A stretch of 64,000 bases of DNA, taken from Acidobacteriaceae bacterium (GTDB taxonomy: Bacteria > Acidobacteriota > Terriglobia > Terriglobales > Acidobacteriaceae). Of this stretch, positions 25,773 through 34,897 are shown one piece after another. The translations under genes were made by a program, and so were the position numbers. How positions within the stretch are numbered: the first letter of the stretch is position 1; each line of letters begins with the position of its first letter. The stretch is taken from the NCBI GenBank assembly GCA_028283655.1, contig JAPWKE010000003.1, positions 806,001-870,000 of the forward strand. The letters are read 5' to 3'. The notes under the pieces are model-generated. The model made no database searches and was not told the origin of the DNA. It saw only the letters and a list, made by a program, of their open reading frames with translations.

Positions 25773-25786
25773 ATGAAACGTTTCAT
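25773..25786. promoter_or_regulatory. LacI-type palindrome upstream of the TPR/GT41 gene
   Basis: ATGAAACGTTTCAT is a perfect 14-base palindrome with a central CG, the classical form of LacI/GalR-family operators. It lies 78 bases upstream of the next gene's GTG, in its promoter region. The same 12-base core recurs inside that gene at 26888-26899. Confidence 0.5.
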
Positions 25787-25863
25787 AATGCATTAGAGCG
25801 TGCCCATTTTCACCGAAAAAGAGCGGCTCCAGACGTGCAAAGACGGTATCTGGGAGAGTCTTT

Positions 25864-27888
25864 GTGCAGACAGCGGCTTTGATTTCGCAGGGTGAAAAAC
25901 GGCCCCGGCTGGCAGCCGGGCCTTCGATAGAAGCGCAGGATGCTGTGATTGATCTGCTGCGTGAACGCAGGTTTGACGCAGCGGAGCAAGCCGCGCGGTC
26001 GTTGCTATGCGCGTATCCCGCGCACAGCTTTGGGCCAAAGGCGCTCGCTGCAGTGATGGCCGGGCAGGACCGCTGGAGCGAGGCGCTGGCGTTGTACGAG
26101 CAGGCCGCAGCGGCTTGCAGTAACGATTGGCAGTTTCTGAACAACTACGCCAATGCCCTGAAGATGACGGGGAGGCTGGCCGAGGCGGTGGAAGTGTATC
26201 GCCGCTCGCTTGCTCTGGCCCCCCTGAAGACGCTGGAACCGCAGTACAACATGGGGCTCGCTCTGGTGGATCTGGGGCGCCTGGAGGAGGCGGAGCAGGC
26301 GTTACTGCAGGTGTTGCGGCTCGATGTGCTGCACGGTATGGGGCATATGAATCTGGGCAATGTGTACAACGTGCAGGGGCGGTTGCGCGAGGCGGAGTTG
26401 CACTACAGGGCGGCGTTGCTTTCGCGTGCGGACGATGCGCGTCTGCAGAACAACTTTGCGCTTTGCCTGCGGCGGCAGCACCGGTATGCAGAGGCTGAGG
26501 CGCACTTTCGCCGCGCGCTGCAACTCGATCCGGAGTACCCGACAGCGTTGTCGAACTATGCCGAGTTTCTGACGATGCACGGCCTGATGGAGGAGGCGGT
26601 AGCCTTGCTGCGTCTGGCCGTAGAGGCTGATCCGACGCACGCTGAGGCGCATAGCAATCTGCTCTTCACGATGGGGCATGTGGACAGCGTCTCACTCGAG
26701 CAGACGCTGGAAGCGCATCGCGCGTTTGCCCGGCAGTTTGAGGAGCCTCTGCTGGCGAGTTGGCGTCCGCACAAGAATGTGCCGGATGCTGAGCGAGTGC
26801 TGCGCGTGGGGTTTGTTTCGGCGGACCTGCGCGATCATCCGGTGGTGCGGTATCTGCGGCCGACGTTGCTGGCCTTGCAGCAAGGTGTGAAACGTTTCAC
26901 GCTGGTGGCGTACAACAACAATGCGCTGCAGGATGAAGAGACCGAACGCTATCGCGAACTGTTCGATGTCTGGCGAGACGTGGCGCATCTGAGCGACGAA
27001 GCGTTTGCCGAGCAGGTGCGTGAGGATGGCGTGGATGTGTTGCTCGATCTGTCCGGGCATACCGGGCACAACAGGCTGCTGGCGTTTGCACGCAAGCCTG
27101 CGCCGGTGCAGATGAGCTGGATGGGCTATGTGGGGACGACTGGGCTACGGGCGATGGATTACTTCATAGCCGACCCGTTGCTGGTGCCGGAGGATATGCG
27201 TGGGCAGTTCTGTGAGCGGCTGCTGATGCTGCCATCGACGACGAGCTTCGCTCCGTGTGAGGAGGCGCCGGAGATTGCGCCGCTTCCTTGCCTTGCGAGC
27301 GGTGTGTTCACGTACGCCTGCCTGGCGAGGATGAATAAGCTGAACCGGCGTGGAGTGCGGCTGTGGGCGAGGATTCTGCGAGAAGCTCAGCAGAGCCGGT
27401 TGATGCTGGCGACGATGGGCGATGGAAAGCCTCCGCAGACGTTGCTGCAGTGGTTTGCGGAAGAGGGGATTGCTGCGGAGCGGTTGTGGTTTGTGCATGT
27501 GAGTCGCGTGGAGCAGATGCTGGCGCTGCATGCGGAGATCGATCTGGCGCTGGATACGATGCCGTATAACGGCTCCACTAGTAATAACCATGCGCTGTGG
27601 ATGGGGGTTCCTACGTTGACGCTGGCGGGGGCGAGCCCGGTGGGGCGCATGGGGACGGCGTTGAATCTGCAGATGGGGCTGGAGGAGTTTCTCGCGGAGG
27701 ATGAGGACGATTATGTGCGTCGGGCCGTAGAGGTGGCGGGTGCTCCGCAGCGTTTGCAGGAGCTGCGACCGACGCTGCGGGAACGTTTTCTGGGTACGGC
27801 GCTGGGGAGGCCGGAGGTTGTGACGGAGGCGCTGGTGGAGGGGATTCGGCAGGCATGGCGAGCGTGGTGTGCGGAGCAAAGGCGGTAG
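25864..27888 (+). CDS. TPR protein with GT41 O-GlcNAc-transferase-like domain
   Basis: The 674-residue protein has TPR repeats (about 30-310, e.g. WQFLNNYANALKMTGRLAEA, HGMGHMNLGNVYNVQGRLRE, PTALSNYAEFLTMHGLMEE) and a C-terminal GT41 catalytic region (~340-660). The latter has RVGFVSADLRDHPVVRYL, LLDLSGHTGHNRLLAF, PVQMSWMGYVGTTGLRAMDY, and LALDTMPYNGSTSNNHALWM. These are the conserved sugar-nucleotide motifs of OGT/SPINDLY enzymes. The start is GTG 25864 with GGGAGAG upstream. It probably glycosylates bacterial proteins; the acceptor is unknown. No flagellin or other obvious target gene is adjacent. Confidence 0.88.
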   Translation: MQTAALISQGEKRPRLAAGPSIEAQDAVIDLLRERRFDAAEQAARSLLCAYPAHSFGPKALAAVMAGQDRWSEALALYEQAAAACSNDWQFLNNYANALKMTGRLAEAVEVYRRSLALAPLKTLEPQYNMGLALVDLGRLEEAEQALLQVLRLDVLHGMGHMNLGNVYNVQGRLREAELHYRAALLSRADDARLQNNFALCLRRQHRYAEAEAHFRRALQLDPEYPTALSNYAEFLTMHGLMEEAVALLRLAVEADPTHAEAHSNLLFTMGHVDSVSLEQTLEAHRAFARQFEEPLLASWRPHKNVPDAERVLRVGFVSADLRDHPVVRYLRPTLLALQQGVKRFTLVAYNNNALQDEETERYRELFDVWRDVAHLSDEAFAEQVREDGVDVLLDLSGHTGHNRLLAFARKPAPVQMSWMGYVGTTGLRAMDYFIADPLLVPEDMRGQFCERLLMLPSTTSFAPCEEAPEIAPLPCLASGVFTYACLARMNKLNRRGVRLWARILREAQQSRLMLATMGDGKPPQTLLQWFAEEGIAAERLWFVHVSRVEQMLALHAEIDLALDTMPYNGSTSNNHALWMGVPTLTLAGASPVGRMGTALNLQMGLEEFLAEDEDDYVRRAVEVAGAPQRLQELRPTLRERFLGTALGRPEVVTEALVEGIRQAWRAWCAEQRR

Positions 27889-27939
27889 CTCCGCTACACT
27901 CTTAGAGGACGCCAAACCTGGCGGAAGGGAAGACGCACC

Positions 27940-28515
27940 ATGGCCGCATTGCTTGATGCTATTGAACTGAAGCGCAAGAGCTATTTTGAGTTGGAAGGCA
28001 TACCGTATCGTTGCCTCGACAAGGACATTTCCACGCCTACGGCGCGTGGCGGGCAGACCCTGGTGCGCGTGAAGATGCGCAACATGCTGACCGGCGCGGT
28101 GATGGACAAGACGTTCAAGGCCGAAGAGAAGTTCAAGGAGCCTGATCTGGAGAGCGTGCCGGCATCGTATCTGTACTCGGATACGGATGGCTCTTACTTC
28201 CTGGACCAGGAGAGCTTCGAGACGCTGACGCTGACGGAAGACATGATGGGCGATTCGCTGGACCTGCTGCTGGAAGGCATGATCGTGCAGGTGAACAAGT
28301 TCAACGGCAATCCGATCGGTCTTGATCTGCCGATCCAGGTCACGCTGACGGTGGAGTACACCGAGCCTGCCGTGCGCGGCGATACGTCGTCGGGTTCGGT
28401 GACGAAGGTTGCGCGTCTGGAGACGGGTGCGGAGATCCGCGTGCCGCTGTTTGTGAAGGAAGGCGAGAAGATCATCGTCAACACGGAGCTGCGCGAGTTC
28501 TCAAGCCGCGCGTAG
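27940..28515 (+). CDS. efp: Elongation factor P, EfpL/YeiP-like loop
   Basis: EF-P relieves ribosome stalling at polyproline. The 191-residue protein has the three beta-barrel EF-P domains (KN domain ~1-65, OB domains ~70-130 and 135-190) and ends with the family C-terminal block LFVKEGEKIIVNTELREFSSR. The critical loop is STPTARGGQT at 31-40, where canonical EF-P has a PGKG loop with modifiable Lys34. It matches the SPTARG loop of YeiP/EfpL, with Arg36 at the tip. The start has a good ribosome site (GGAAGG). Confidence 0.9.
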   Translation: MAALLDAIELKRKSYFELEGIPYRCLDKDISTPTARGGQTLVRVKMRNMLTGAVMDKTFKAEEKFKEPDLESVPASYLYSDTDGSYFLDQESFETLTLTEDMMGDSLDLLLEGMIVQVNKFNGNPIGLDLPIQVTLTVEYTEPAVRGDTSSGSVTKVARLETGAEIRVPLFVKEGEKIIVNTELREFSSRA

Positions 28516-28530
28516 TTGGGTTCGGAAACA

Positions 28531-28567
28531 AAAGGGGCTGCCATCAAGCGATGGCAGCCCCTTTCTC
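28531..28567. terminator. Bidirectional intrinsic terminator
   Basis: A perfect 15-bp stem (28531-28545 with 28550-28564) and four-base loop, flanked by A-rich and T-rich ends, separates convergent efp and the GGDEF-EAL gene. Confidence 0.9.
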
Positions 28568-28582
28568 TTGTGTAGTCGTTGA

Positions 28583-31198
28583 CTATGCCTTCATCATGAC
28601 GGCTGCAGGGATGTTTGCGCCTGAAGGACGGCAACTGGATTCGCGGGAGCTGGTGCTGCGCAGGAAGTGCTGTTCCGGCGCGACGGAAGCAATCAGTTGA
28701 TCGCGCAGGTTAGCCATTGGTTGCGGGCGTCCGAAGAGGTAGCCCTGCGCCTCATCGCAACGGCGACGAAGAAGGAAGGCAAGCTGGTCTTCGGTTTCTA
28801 CTCCCTCGGCGACGATGGTCATGTTGAGGCCGTGGGCCATGGCGATGACGGCACGAACAACGGCGGCGGCGCTGGGGTCGACGGCGCAGCGAGCAGTGAA
28901 GCTGCGATCGATCTTGAGGCGGTCGACCTTGTACTCGAGGATGTACTGGAAGCTGGAGAAGCCGGTGCCGAAGTCATCGACGGCAAGACGCACACCAAGG
29001 TCCCGCAAGCGAGCAAGCATGGTGAGGGTTTCCGGTGAGCTGACCATGAGGGTGTTTTCGGTGATCTCGAGTTCGAGGTCTTCGGCGGCGAGTCCGCTTT
29101 GTTCCAGCGCCTGTTGAACGACTTCGAAGAGGTTGTCCTGGATAACCTGGCGGGGCGACAGATTGACGGCGACGGTGAAACGGTGGCCGATCTCTTTCTG
29201 CATCCGGCGGGTTTCCAGGCAGGCCTGTTTGAGCACCCATTCGCCGATGGGGATGATCATGCCACCCTCTTCCGCGGTCTGAATGAAATCAAGCGGCGGC
29301 ACCATGCCGCGGACCGGGTGGTTCCAGCGAAGAAGAGCTTCGATGCCGGTGATCCTGCGCGTGCGGGTGCTGACCTGCGGCTGGTAATGGAGGATCAGTT
29401 CGCCACGCTCTACGGCACGACGAAGGTCGGCTTCAAGCTCGAAGCGGTCGGCACTGGCTGCACGCATGCTTTCGTTGAAAGCATGGAGTGCGTTGCGTCC
29501 TTTATTCTTGGCCGCATACATGGCGGCGTCCGCGTTGCGGATCAAGGTGGAGGAGTCACCTGCAAAGTCTGGGAAGGTGCAGAGGCCGATGCTGGCGGTG
29601 ATGTTGATCTCGCGACCACCGATGAGGACGGGACCCTGCAGGGCGTTAAAGAGCCGCTGGCCGGAGCGGACGATGTCGTCGAGGTGACCGGCGTTGGGCA
29701 TCAGCACCATGAACTCATCCCCGCCGCAGCGAGCGATAAAGTCAGAGGTGCGAACTGCCGAGCAGAGTCGTTCGCTGATGGCGACGAGTAGTTCGTCCCC
29801 GGCGGAGTGGCCGAGCGAGTCGTTGATGCGCTTGAAGTGATCGAGATCGATCATGAAGAGCGCGAGGCGAGTATCCAGAATGGTGGACTGCTCGATGAAC
29901 TCCTGCAGGCGCTGGGTGAGCATGGTGCGATTGGGGAGGCGCGTGAGAGCGTCATGGTGTGCCATGAAGCTGATGGAGTCGGTGAGGGCTTTGCGCTCGG
30001 AGATATCGAAGGCGATGGCGAGATAGCCGGTGACGGAGTCGTCGTTATCGCGGAGAGCGGTCATGGCTAGATGGATGGCGATCTTTTCGCCGTTCTTGCG
30101 GACGTAGCTCCACTCGCTTTCGTTGCTGGAGCGGCGGCCGAGTGTGGCGCGGAGCGTGTCAAAGCCTGCGTCGACGGGCTTTCCGCTGTCGCGCGACATC
30201 TCTACAGAACGGGCGCTGAGTTCGGCGGGGTCGTGGAGGATGACGAGGGAGTGCTTGCCAACGAGTTCGTCGCGGCGATACTGCGTGAGCGACTGCGTGG
30301 CACCGTTGACGGCGGTGATGATGCCGGTGGCGTTGACGGCAATGATGCTGAAGGGCGCGTCTTCGATGATGGACTGCGCGAAGCGGTTCATCTCGGCAAG
30401 GCGGCGTTTCTGCTGCTGCTGCTCGCTGAGGTCGTGGAGCACGACGGCGATGCCGCCGTCGGTCTTGATGGCGCGGAGGTTTGCGTTCAGGGGCTCATCG
30501 CGGAGGTTACGTTCCTGCACGCGTCCCTGAAAGGGGATGCCGCTGCTGGCAACCTGCTTGAGGCGGCGGAAGACGCCGGTGGAGCGCATGTCCGGCAGGA
30601 TCTGCGAGAGCAACATACCGGGCAGTCTGTCGCGGTCGAGCGCAAGCTGCTGCTGCGCGGCGGCGTTGGCGAAGAGCAGCTCGAAGTCCGTGATGGAGAG
30701 CAGCGAGTTGCGTACAGGCTTGAAAAGAGCGAAGGCGTGGTTGTTGGTCTCCGCAGCGGTGAGGAAGCGCTGGTGCTCTTCGTCGGCGATGAGGCCGAAC
30801 TCGATGAGTTTACGAAGGAAGGGCGTGAGCAACAGGATGCCGCAAGAGAGCAGCAGCGAGATGGTTACGTGAAAGATCTGAATGGGATCGGCGGGCTGCG
30901 CTGTCGTGGGCGGGAGCGCAAGGAGCTCAAGCGCCTTCTTGGTGGTAAAAACAGCAAAGATGAGGAAGAGGACGCTGCCGCTCAGGCTGAAGGGGAAGCG
31001 TGCGCGCAGCTTCCAGGCCACACGGCCGAGCAGTAGGCAAAGGATTGCGCAGGCAAGGCCGGAGGTCGCTCCGCTGAGGAGCGACAGGAAGTTCGCCGTC
31101 TTCTGGGATTTGATGACCGCGAGAAGGCTGGAGTGGAGCGAGAGTTGCACAACGGCAAGCGCGTTGGAAAGAGTACGAATTTCTAGCGCTATCTGCAT
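28583..31198 (-). CDS. Membrane PAS-GGDEF-EAL cyclic di-GMP protein
   Basis: The 871-residue protein has several N-terminal membrane helices (~25-150), two PAS-like sensor modules (~155-275 and ~285-410), a GGDEF domain (~420-580) and an EAL domain (~595-845). The diguanylate cyclase signature CGGDEF is intact and preceded by an RTSD inhibitory site five residues upstream. The phosphodiesterase domain has IEALLRW, the E in EITENT, and DDFGTG, so both activities are possible. ATG 31198 has a GGGG ribosome site at good spacing; a GTG six bases upstream is an alternative. Which activity dominates cannot be told. Confidence 0.9.
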   Translation of the reverse strand: MQIALEIRTLSNALAVVQLSLHSSLLAVIKSQKTANFLSLLSGATSGLACAILCLLLGRVAWKLRARFPFSLSGSVLFLIFAVFTTKKALELLALPPTTAQPADPIQIFHVTISLLLSCGILLLTPFLRKLIEFGLIADEEHQRFLTAAETNNHAFALFKPVRNSLLSITDFELLFANAAAQQQLALDRDRLPGMLLSQILPDMRSTGVFRRLKQVASSGIPFQGRVQERNLRDEPLNANLRAIKTDGGIAVVLHDLSEQQQQKRRLAEMNRFAQSIIEDAPFSIIAVNATGIITAVNGATQSLTQYRRDELVGKHSLVILHDPAELSARSVEMSRDSGKPVDAGFDTLRATLGRRSSNESEWSYVRKNGEKIAIHLAMTALRDNDDSVTGYLAIAFDISERKALTDSISFMAHHDALTRLPNRTMLTQRLQEFIEQSTILDTRLALFMIDLDHFKRINDSLGHSAGDELLVAISERLCSAVRTSDFIARCGGDEFMVLMPNAGHLDDIVRSGQRLFNALQGPVLIGGREINITASIGLCTFPDFAGDSSTLIRNADAAMYAAKNKGRNALHAFNESMRAASADRFELEADLRRAVERGELILHYQPQVSTRTRRITGIEALLRWNHPVRGMVPPLDFIQTAEEGGMIIPIGEWVLKQACLETRRMQKEIGHRFTVAVNLSPRQVIQDNLFEVVQQALEQSGLAAEDLELEITENTLMVSSPETLTMLARLRDLGVRLAVDDFGTGFSSFQYILEYKVDRLKIDRSFTARCAVDPSAAAVVRAVIAMAHGLNMTIVAEGVETEDQLAFLLRRRCDEAQGYLFGRPQPMANLRDQLIASVAPEQHFLRSTSSRESSCRPSGANIPAAVMMKA

Positions 31199-31326
31199 GG
31201 TCACCCCAAAAACTCAACCGGACCCTGCAAAAGCGCCCTGGTAACCATTAGAGGTGACATCGGTACTTAGAGTTCATCCCACGAGAGGTATAGAGGATGA
31301 CACTTATGCGTCATACGAGGCGCAAA

Positions 31327-32328
31327 TCAGGTGTGCGGGGAATCTCTTTCGCCACCATGGCGCCGAAAATCGAGTGACCGAAGGAAGGCCGCGTTGCTCT
31401 CTGCGCTCGCGGAGCGCTGCGCCCAGAGAGCGCGAAAAAGACTGCTGCTGAACCAGATGGAGCAGCGCGCATCGACGGCTTCGCGGTTGTTTCGGCGAAG
31501 TTTTGCGAGGGCGAGCTGCGGGAGGTCTCGAAGCAGAATAGCAAATGAGCGCAAGGCGAGCAGCCTGACGAGCGTGGTGGTGTCGGAGCGCTTGCGCAGG
31601 ATGCGTACACGGCTGGCGGCGACCTTACGGGCGACCCACCGGTAGTAACCCGAAGAGATACGCGCGGCCGGGATGACGTGCAGGGCCGCGGCCTGGGGGA
31701 CGAACCAGATGGGCTCGCCGAGGGCTTTGACGCGCTCGAAGAAGTCGGTGTCGGAGCCGCCCTGCCGAAAGTTGGGGTCGAAGCCGCCGACGCGTTCGAA
31801 GAGCTCGCGGGTGATGAGAGCGTTGTTGGTCGCCGGGGTTTCTCCAGCGGGGTAAGGGCTGAGTTTGTCGCTGAGGAGGTGTTCGCCAAGCAGGATGCGG
31901 GCGCGCGGGCCGATGTCGGCAAGCTTGGTGGGTGCGGGCAGAAGGAGCGAGAGCGCTCCACCGAAGCAGCTTGCGCCGGTTTGGTCTGCGGCGGAGCGGA
32001 GAGCTTCGAGCCAGCCGAGGGAGGCGAGCTGGTCGTCGTCGAAGCTGGCCAGCCAGCGGCCCTGTGCGTGTTTGGCGGCGAGGTTGCGCGCGGCAGGAAC
32101 GCCGAGGCCTTCTGAGGAGAAGTAGCGCAGTGGGACAGGCGAGGTGAGGGCGTGTTTTGCCAGCAGGGCTGACGTGGCGTCTTTCGAGCCGTCGTCGATC
32201 ACGATGATTTCGTAGCCCCAGCCGTCACGAAGCTGCTGCCGCTCCAGTGTATCGAGTGCGTTCGCGAGTTGGCCGACGCGATCACAGGTGATCATCACCA
32301 CGCTGATCTCTGGAGCTGCTGACATCAT
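31327..32328 (-). CDS. Family 2 glycosyltransferase
   Basis: The 333-residue protein begins with the GT-A fold: ISVVMITCDRVGQLANAL, IIVIDDGSKDAT and VPAARNLAAKHAQGRWLASFDDDQ, which contains the metal-binding DDD motif. ETPATNNALITRELFERVGGFDPNF and a GSDTDFFERV acid motif follow, giving a complete catalytic domain (1-220). The C-terminal ~100 residues are basic and partly hydrophobic, perhaps a membrane-associated tail. The sugar acceptor is unknown, but such enzymes often act in polysaccharide or lipid glycosylation. Confidence 0.82.
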   Translation of the reverse strand: MMSAAPEISVVMITCDRVGQLANALDTLERQQLRDGWGYEIIVIDDGSKDATSALLAKHALTSPVPLRYFSSEGLGVPAARNLAAKHAQGRWLASFDDDQLASLGWLEALRSAADQTGASCFGGALSLLLPAPTKLADIGPRARILLGEHLLSDKLSPYPAGETPATNNALITRELFERVGGFDPNFRQGGSDTDFFERVKALGEPIWFVPQAAALHVIPAARISSGYYRWVARKVAASRVRILRKRSDTTTLVRLLALRSFAILLRDLPQLALAKLRRNNREAVDARCSIWFSSSLFRALWAQRSASAESNAAFLRSLDFRRHGGERDSPHT

Positions 32329-32452
32329 CTTCCTTGCGAGTGTTGGCTGCTTTGCTCTTTGCAGGATACTCGGAAGGGCGAAGTTGCATCGCCTTGCGAG
32401 GCGGAATCCTGCTCTGGTGGCTCTGAGTGGTTACCTTTGGGTTCTTGCGTGA

Positions 32453-32485
32453 GAAAGGAGCGCCATCGGGGATGGCGCTCCTTTC
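32453..32485 (-). terminator. Intrinsic terminator of the aldehyde dehydrogenase gene
   Basis: A perfect 15-bp inverted repeat (32453-32467 with 32471-32485) with a three-base loop lies 18 bases beyond the stop of the ALDH gene. On that strand the flanking T-tract is short. Confidence 0.75.
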
Positions 32486-32503
32486 TTGTTCGCAGGGTGT
32501 GAG

Positions 32504-34897
32504 TTATTCGCCGTAGGGAACCCAGACGTTCTTGACCTGGGTGGCGTGGCGAAGGAACCAGCGGCCTTCGGCTTCGGCGGGGTTGAACCAGTCGATCTGA
32601 CGGCCTTCGTTGGTCCACACCTGCTTGAGGTTGCCGATGGAGGCAGCCTTGACGAGGGTGGAGGCTGCGGTGTCGCGGAAGCTCCAGACAGCGTCGACGT
32701 CATCGTGGTCGGCGAGCGTCTTGCCGAGTTCGCTGGCTTTGCCGGAGACGAAGTTGACGACGCCGCCGGGGATGTCCGAGGTGTCGAAGACCTGGTAGAG
32801 CTCGCCCATCAGCGTGGCGGTGCGCTCGCTGGGGACGGCGATGACGGTATTGCCCATGGCTATGGCCGGGAGCACGAGCGACATGAGACCGAGCAGCGGA
32901 GCGTCGTCCGGAGCGAGGATGCCGATGGTGCCGATGGCTTCCTTCATGGCCAGCGTGACCATGCGGAAGGGCGGGTTATGGACCGTTCCTTCGTACTTGT
33001 CTGCCCAGCCTGCGTAGGCGAAGGTGCGCTCGACGGTGTAGTCGAGCTCGATGGCTGCCTGTTCGGGGCCGACGAACGCGGCGAGCTTCGAGATGATCTC
33101 TTCGCGGCGCTGGATGAGGTTTTCTGCGAGGAAGTAGAGAACCTGGGCGCGACCGTGGGCGGTGTTCTTGCCCCACTTGGTCGCGGCGCGGGCCGCTTCC
33201 ACGGCGTTGCGGATGTCTTTGCGGCTGCCGAGAGGAGCTTCGCCGACCTGCTTGCCGTCGCGACCGTAGACCGGGTAGCTGTAGCCAGAGTCAGGACGCG
33301 CCTGCTTGCCGCCGATGTAGAGCTTCACGGTGCGGTCGATGGCGAACGAGTTGTCCGTTGTCGGTTGACCGTTCTCCGTTTCGGGCTCGGGCAGCGACTC
33401 GACGGGCTTGGACTTGACCTCGTCGTGGAACCACTTGGGCACGAGGTACTCGTACATGCCTTCCTTGCCGCCTTCGCGTCCGTAGCCGGACTCGCGATAG
33501 CCGCCAAAGCCTGCGGCGGCGTCGAAGACGTTGGTGGCGTTGATCCAGACGACACCAGCCTTGACCTGTGCGGCGAGGTCCAGTGCGACGTTGATATTCT
33601 CGCTCCAGATGCTGGCGGCGAGGCCGTAGACGGTGTTGTTGGCGATCTCAACGGCTTCAGCAGGTGTGCGGAAGGTCATGGCCGAAAGGACGGGGCCAAA
33701 GATCTCTTCCTGCGCGACGGTGGAGGCAGGGGAGACGCCGGTGAGCAGCGTCGGCTTGAGGAACAGGCCCTTTTCGGGCAGCGTGATGTCGGGCTGCCAG
33801 CAGGTCGCTCCTTCGTCGCAACCCTTCTTGATCAGCGACTGGATGCGGTCGTACTGCACCTGATCGACGATCGCGCCGATATCGACAGCCTTATCCAGCG
33901 GAGAGCCAACGCGGAGCGTCGCCATGCGCGCGCGGATCTTGTCGTAGAGCTTTTCGGCGACGCGCTCCTGCACGAGCAGACGCGAACCGGCGCAGCAGAC
34001 CTGGCCCTGGTTGAACCAGATGCCGTCCACGAGGCCTTCGACGGCGGAGTCGAGGTCAGCGTCGTCGAAGACGATGAACGGGCTCTTGCCGCCAAGCTCG
34101 AGGCTGAGCTTCTTGGTGGTGTTTGCGGTGGCCTTGCGGATGATGCGGCCGACCTCGGTCGAGCCGGTGAAGGCGACCTTGTCGATGCCGGGGTGTTCGG
34201 CGATGGCGGCGCCGGTCTTGCCGTCGCCGTGGACGATGTTGAGCACGCCCTTGGGCAGGCCGATCTCGTCGGCGATTTCAGCGAGTGCGATGGCGGTGAG
34301 CGGGGTGTACTCGGCTGGCTTGATGACGACGGTGTTGCCGACGGCGAGCGCGGGCGCGACCTTCCAGGCGAACATCAGCAGCGGGAAGTTCCACGGAATG
34401 ATCTGGCCGACGACGCCGCAGGGCTCGTAGCTGGGGAACTCTTCGTCGATGAGCTGCGCCCATCCGGCGTGGTGGTAGAAGTGCCGAGCGACGAGCGGGA
34501 TGTCGATGTCGCGGGACTCGCGGATGGACTTGCCGTTGTCGAGCGTTTCGAGCACGGCGAGCTTGCGGGCGTGCTTCTGCACCTGCCGCGCCAGCGCATA
34601 GAGATAGCGCGCACGCTGGTGCCCGGTCAGCGCCTGCCAAGCGGGCAGGGCCGCACGAGCCGCCTTCACGGCACGATCCACCTCAGCCGCATCGGCGCTG
34701 GCGATGGTCGCAAGCGTCTCGCCGGTGGCAGGGTTCTTGGTGGCGAAGGTCGCTTTGCCGGGCTTCGTCCATTCGCCGTCGATGTAGTGGCCGAAGGTGC
34801 GCTTGTGGGCGTCTAGCCACTTGATGACTTCGCTCGCGTCTTCGGGTGCGGGACCGTATTCCATGCTGTGATACTTCTCCACAATGCTGTTGCTCAT
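32504..34897 (-). CDS. Two-domain aldehyde dehydrogenase, ALDH16 type
   Basis: The 797-residue protein holds a complete ALDH domain (~35-490) with PWNFPLLM, FTGSTEVG, the general base Glu in LELGGKSP and the catalytic cysteine in GQVCCAGSR. A second ALDH-like domain (~520-797) has a Rossmann-like core but no Cys nucleophile and no ELGGK motif. Domain number, order and the silent second half are those of ALDH16, a family known in bacteria and animals. The start ATG touches the stop of the small membrane gene and lies two genes downstream of deoC. Substrates could include acetaldehyde from deoxyribose cleavage. Confidence 0.87.
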   Translation of the reverse strand: MSNSIVEKYHSMEYGPAPEDASEVIKWLDAHKRTFGHYIDGEWTKPGKATFATKNPATGETLATIASADAAEVDRAVKAARAALPAWQALTGHQRARYLYALARQVQKHARKLAVLETLDNGKSIRESRDIDIPLVARHFYHHAGWAQLIDEEFPSYEPCGVVGQIIPWNFPLLMFAWKVAPALAVGNTVVIKPAEYTPLTAIALAEIADEIGLPKGVLNIVHGDGKTGAAIAEHPGIDKVAFTGSTEVGRIIRKATANTTKKLSLELGGKSPFIVFDDADLDSAVEGLVDGIWFNQGQVCCAGSRLLVQERVAEKLYDKIRARMATLRVGSPLDKAVDIGAIVDQVQYDRIQSLIKKGCDEGATCWQPDITLPEKGLFLKPTLLTGVSPASTVAQEEIFGPVLSAMTFRTPAEAVEIANNTVYGLAASIWSENINVALDLAAQVKAGVVWINATNVFDAAAGFGGYRESGYGREGGKEGMYEYLVPKWFHDEVKSKPVESLPEPETENGQPTTDNSFAIDRTVKLYIGGKQARPDSGYSYPVYGRDGKQVGEAPLGSRKDIRNAVEAARAATKWGKNTAHGRAQVLYFLAENLIQRREEIISKLAAFVGPEQAAIELDYTVERTFAYAGWADKYEGTVHNPPFRMVTLAMKEAIGTIGILAPDDAPLLGLMSLVLPAIAMGNTVIAVPSERTATLMGELYQVFDTSDIPGGVVNFVSGKASELGKTLADHDDVDAVWSFRDTAASTLVKAASIGNLKQVWTNEGRQIDWFNPAEAEGRWFLRHATQVKNVWVPYGE

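Noticed and set aside
32486-34816. A 776-codon open frame on the plus strand antisense to the ALDH gene
   Set aside because: The translation is acidic, repetitive (Asp/Glu/Val/Ala) and without motifs; the ALDH on the other strand has complete family motifs.
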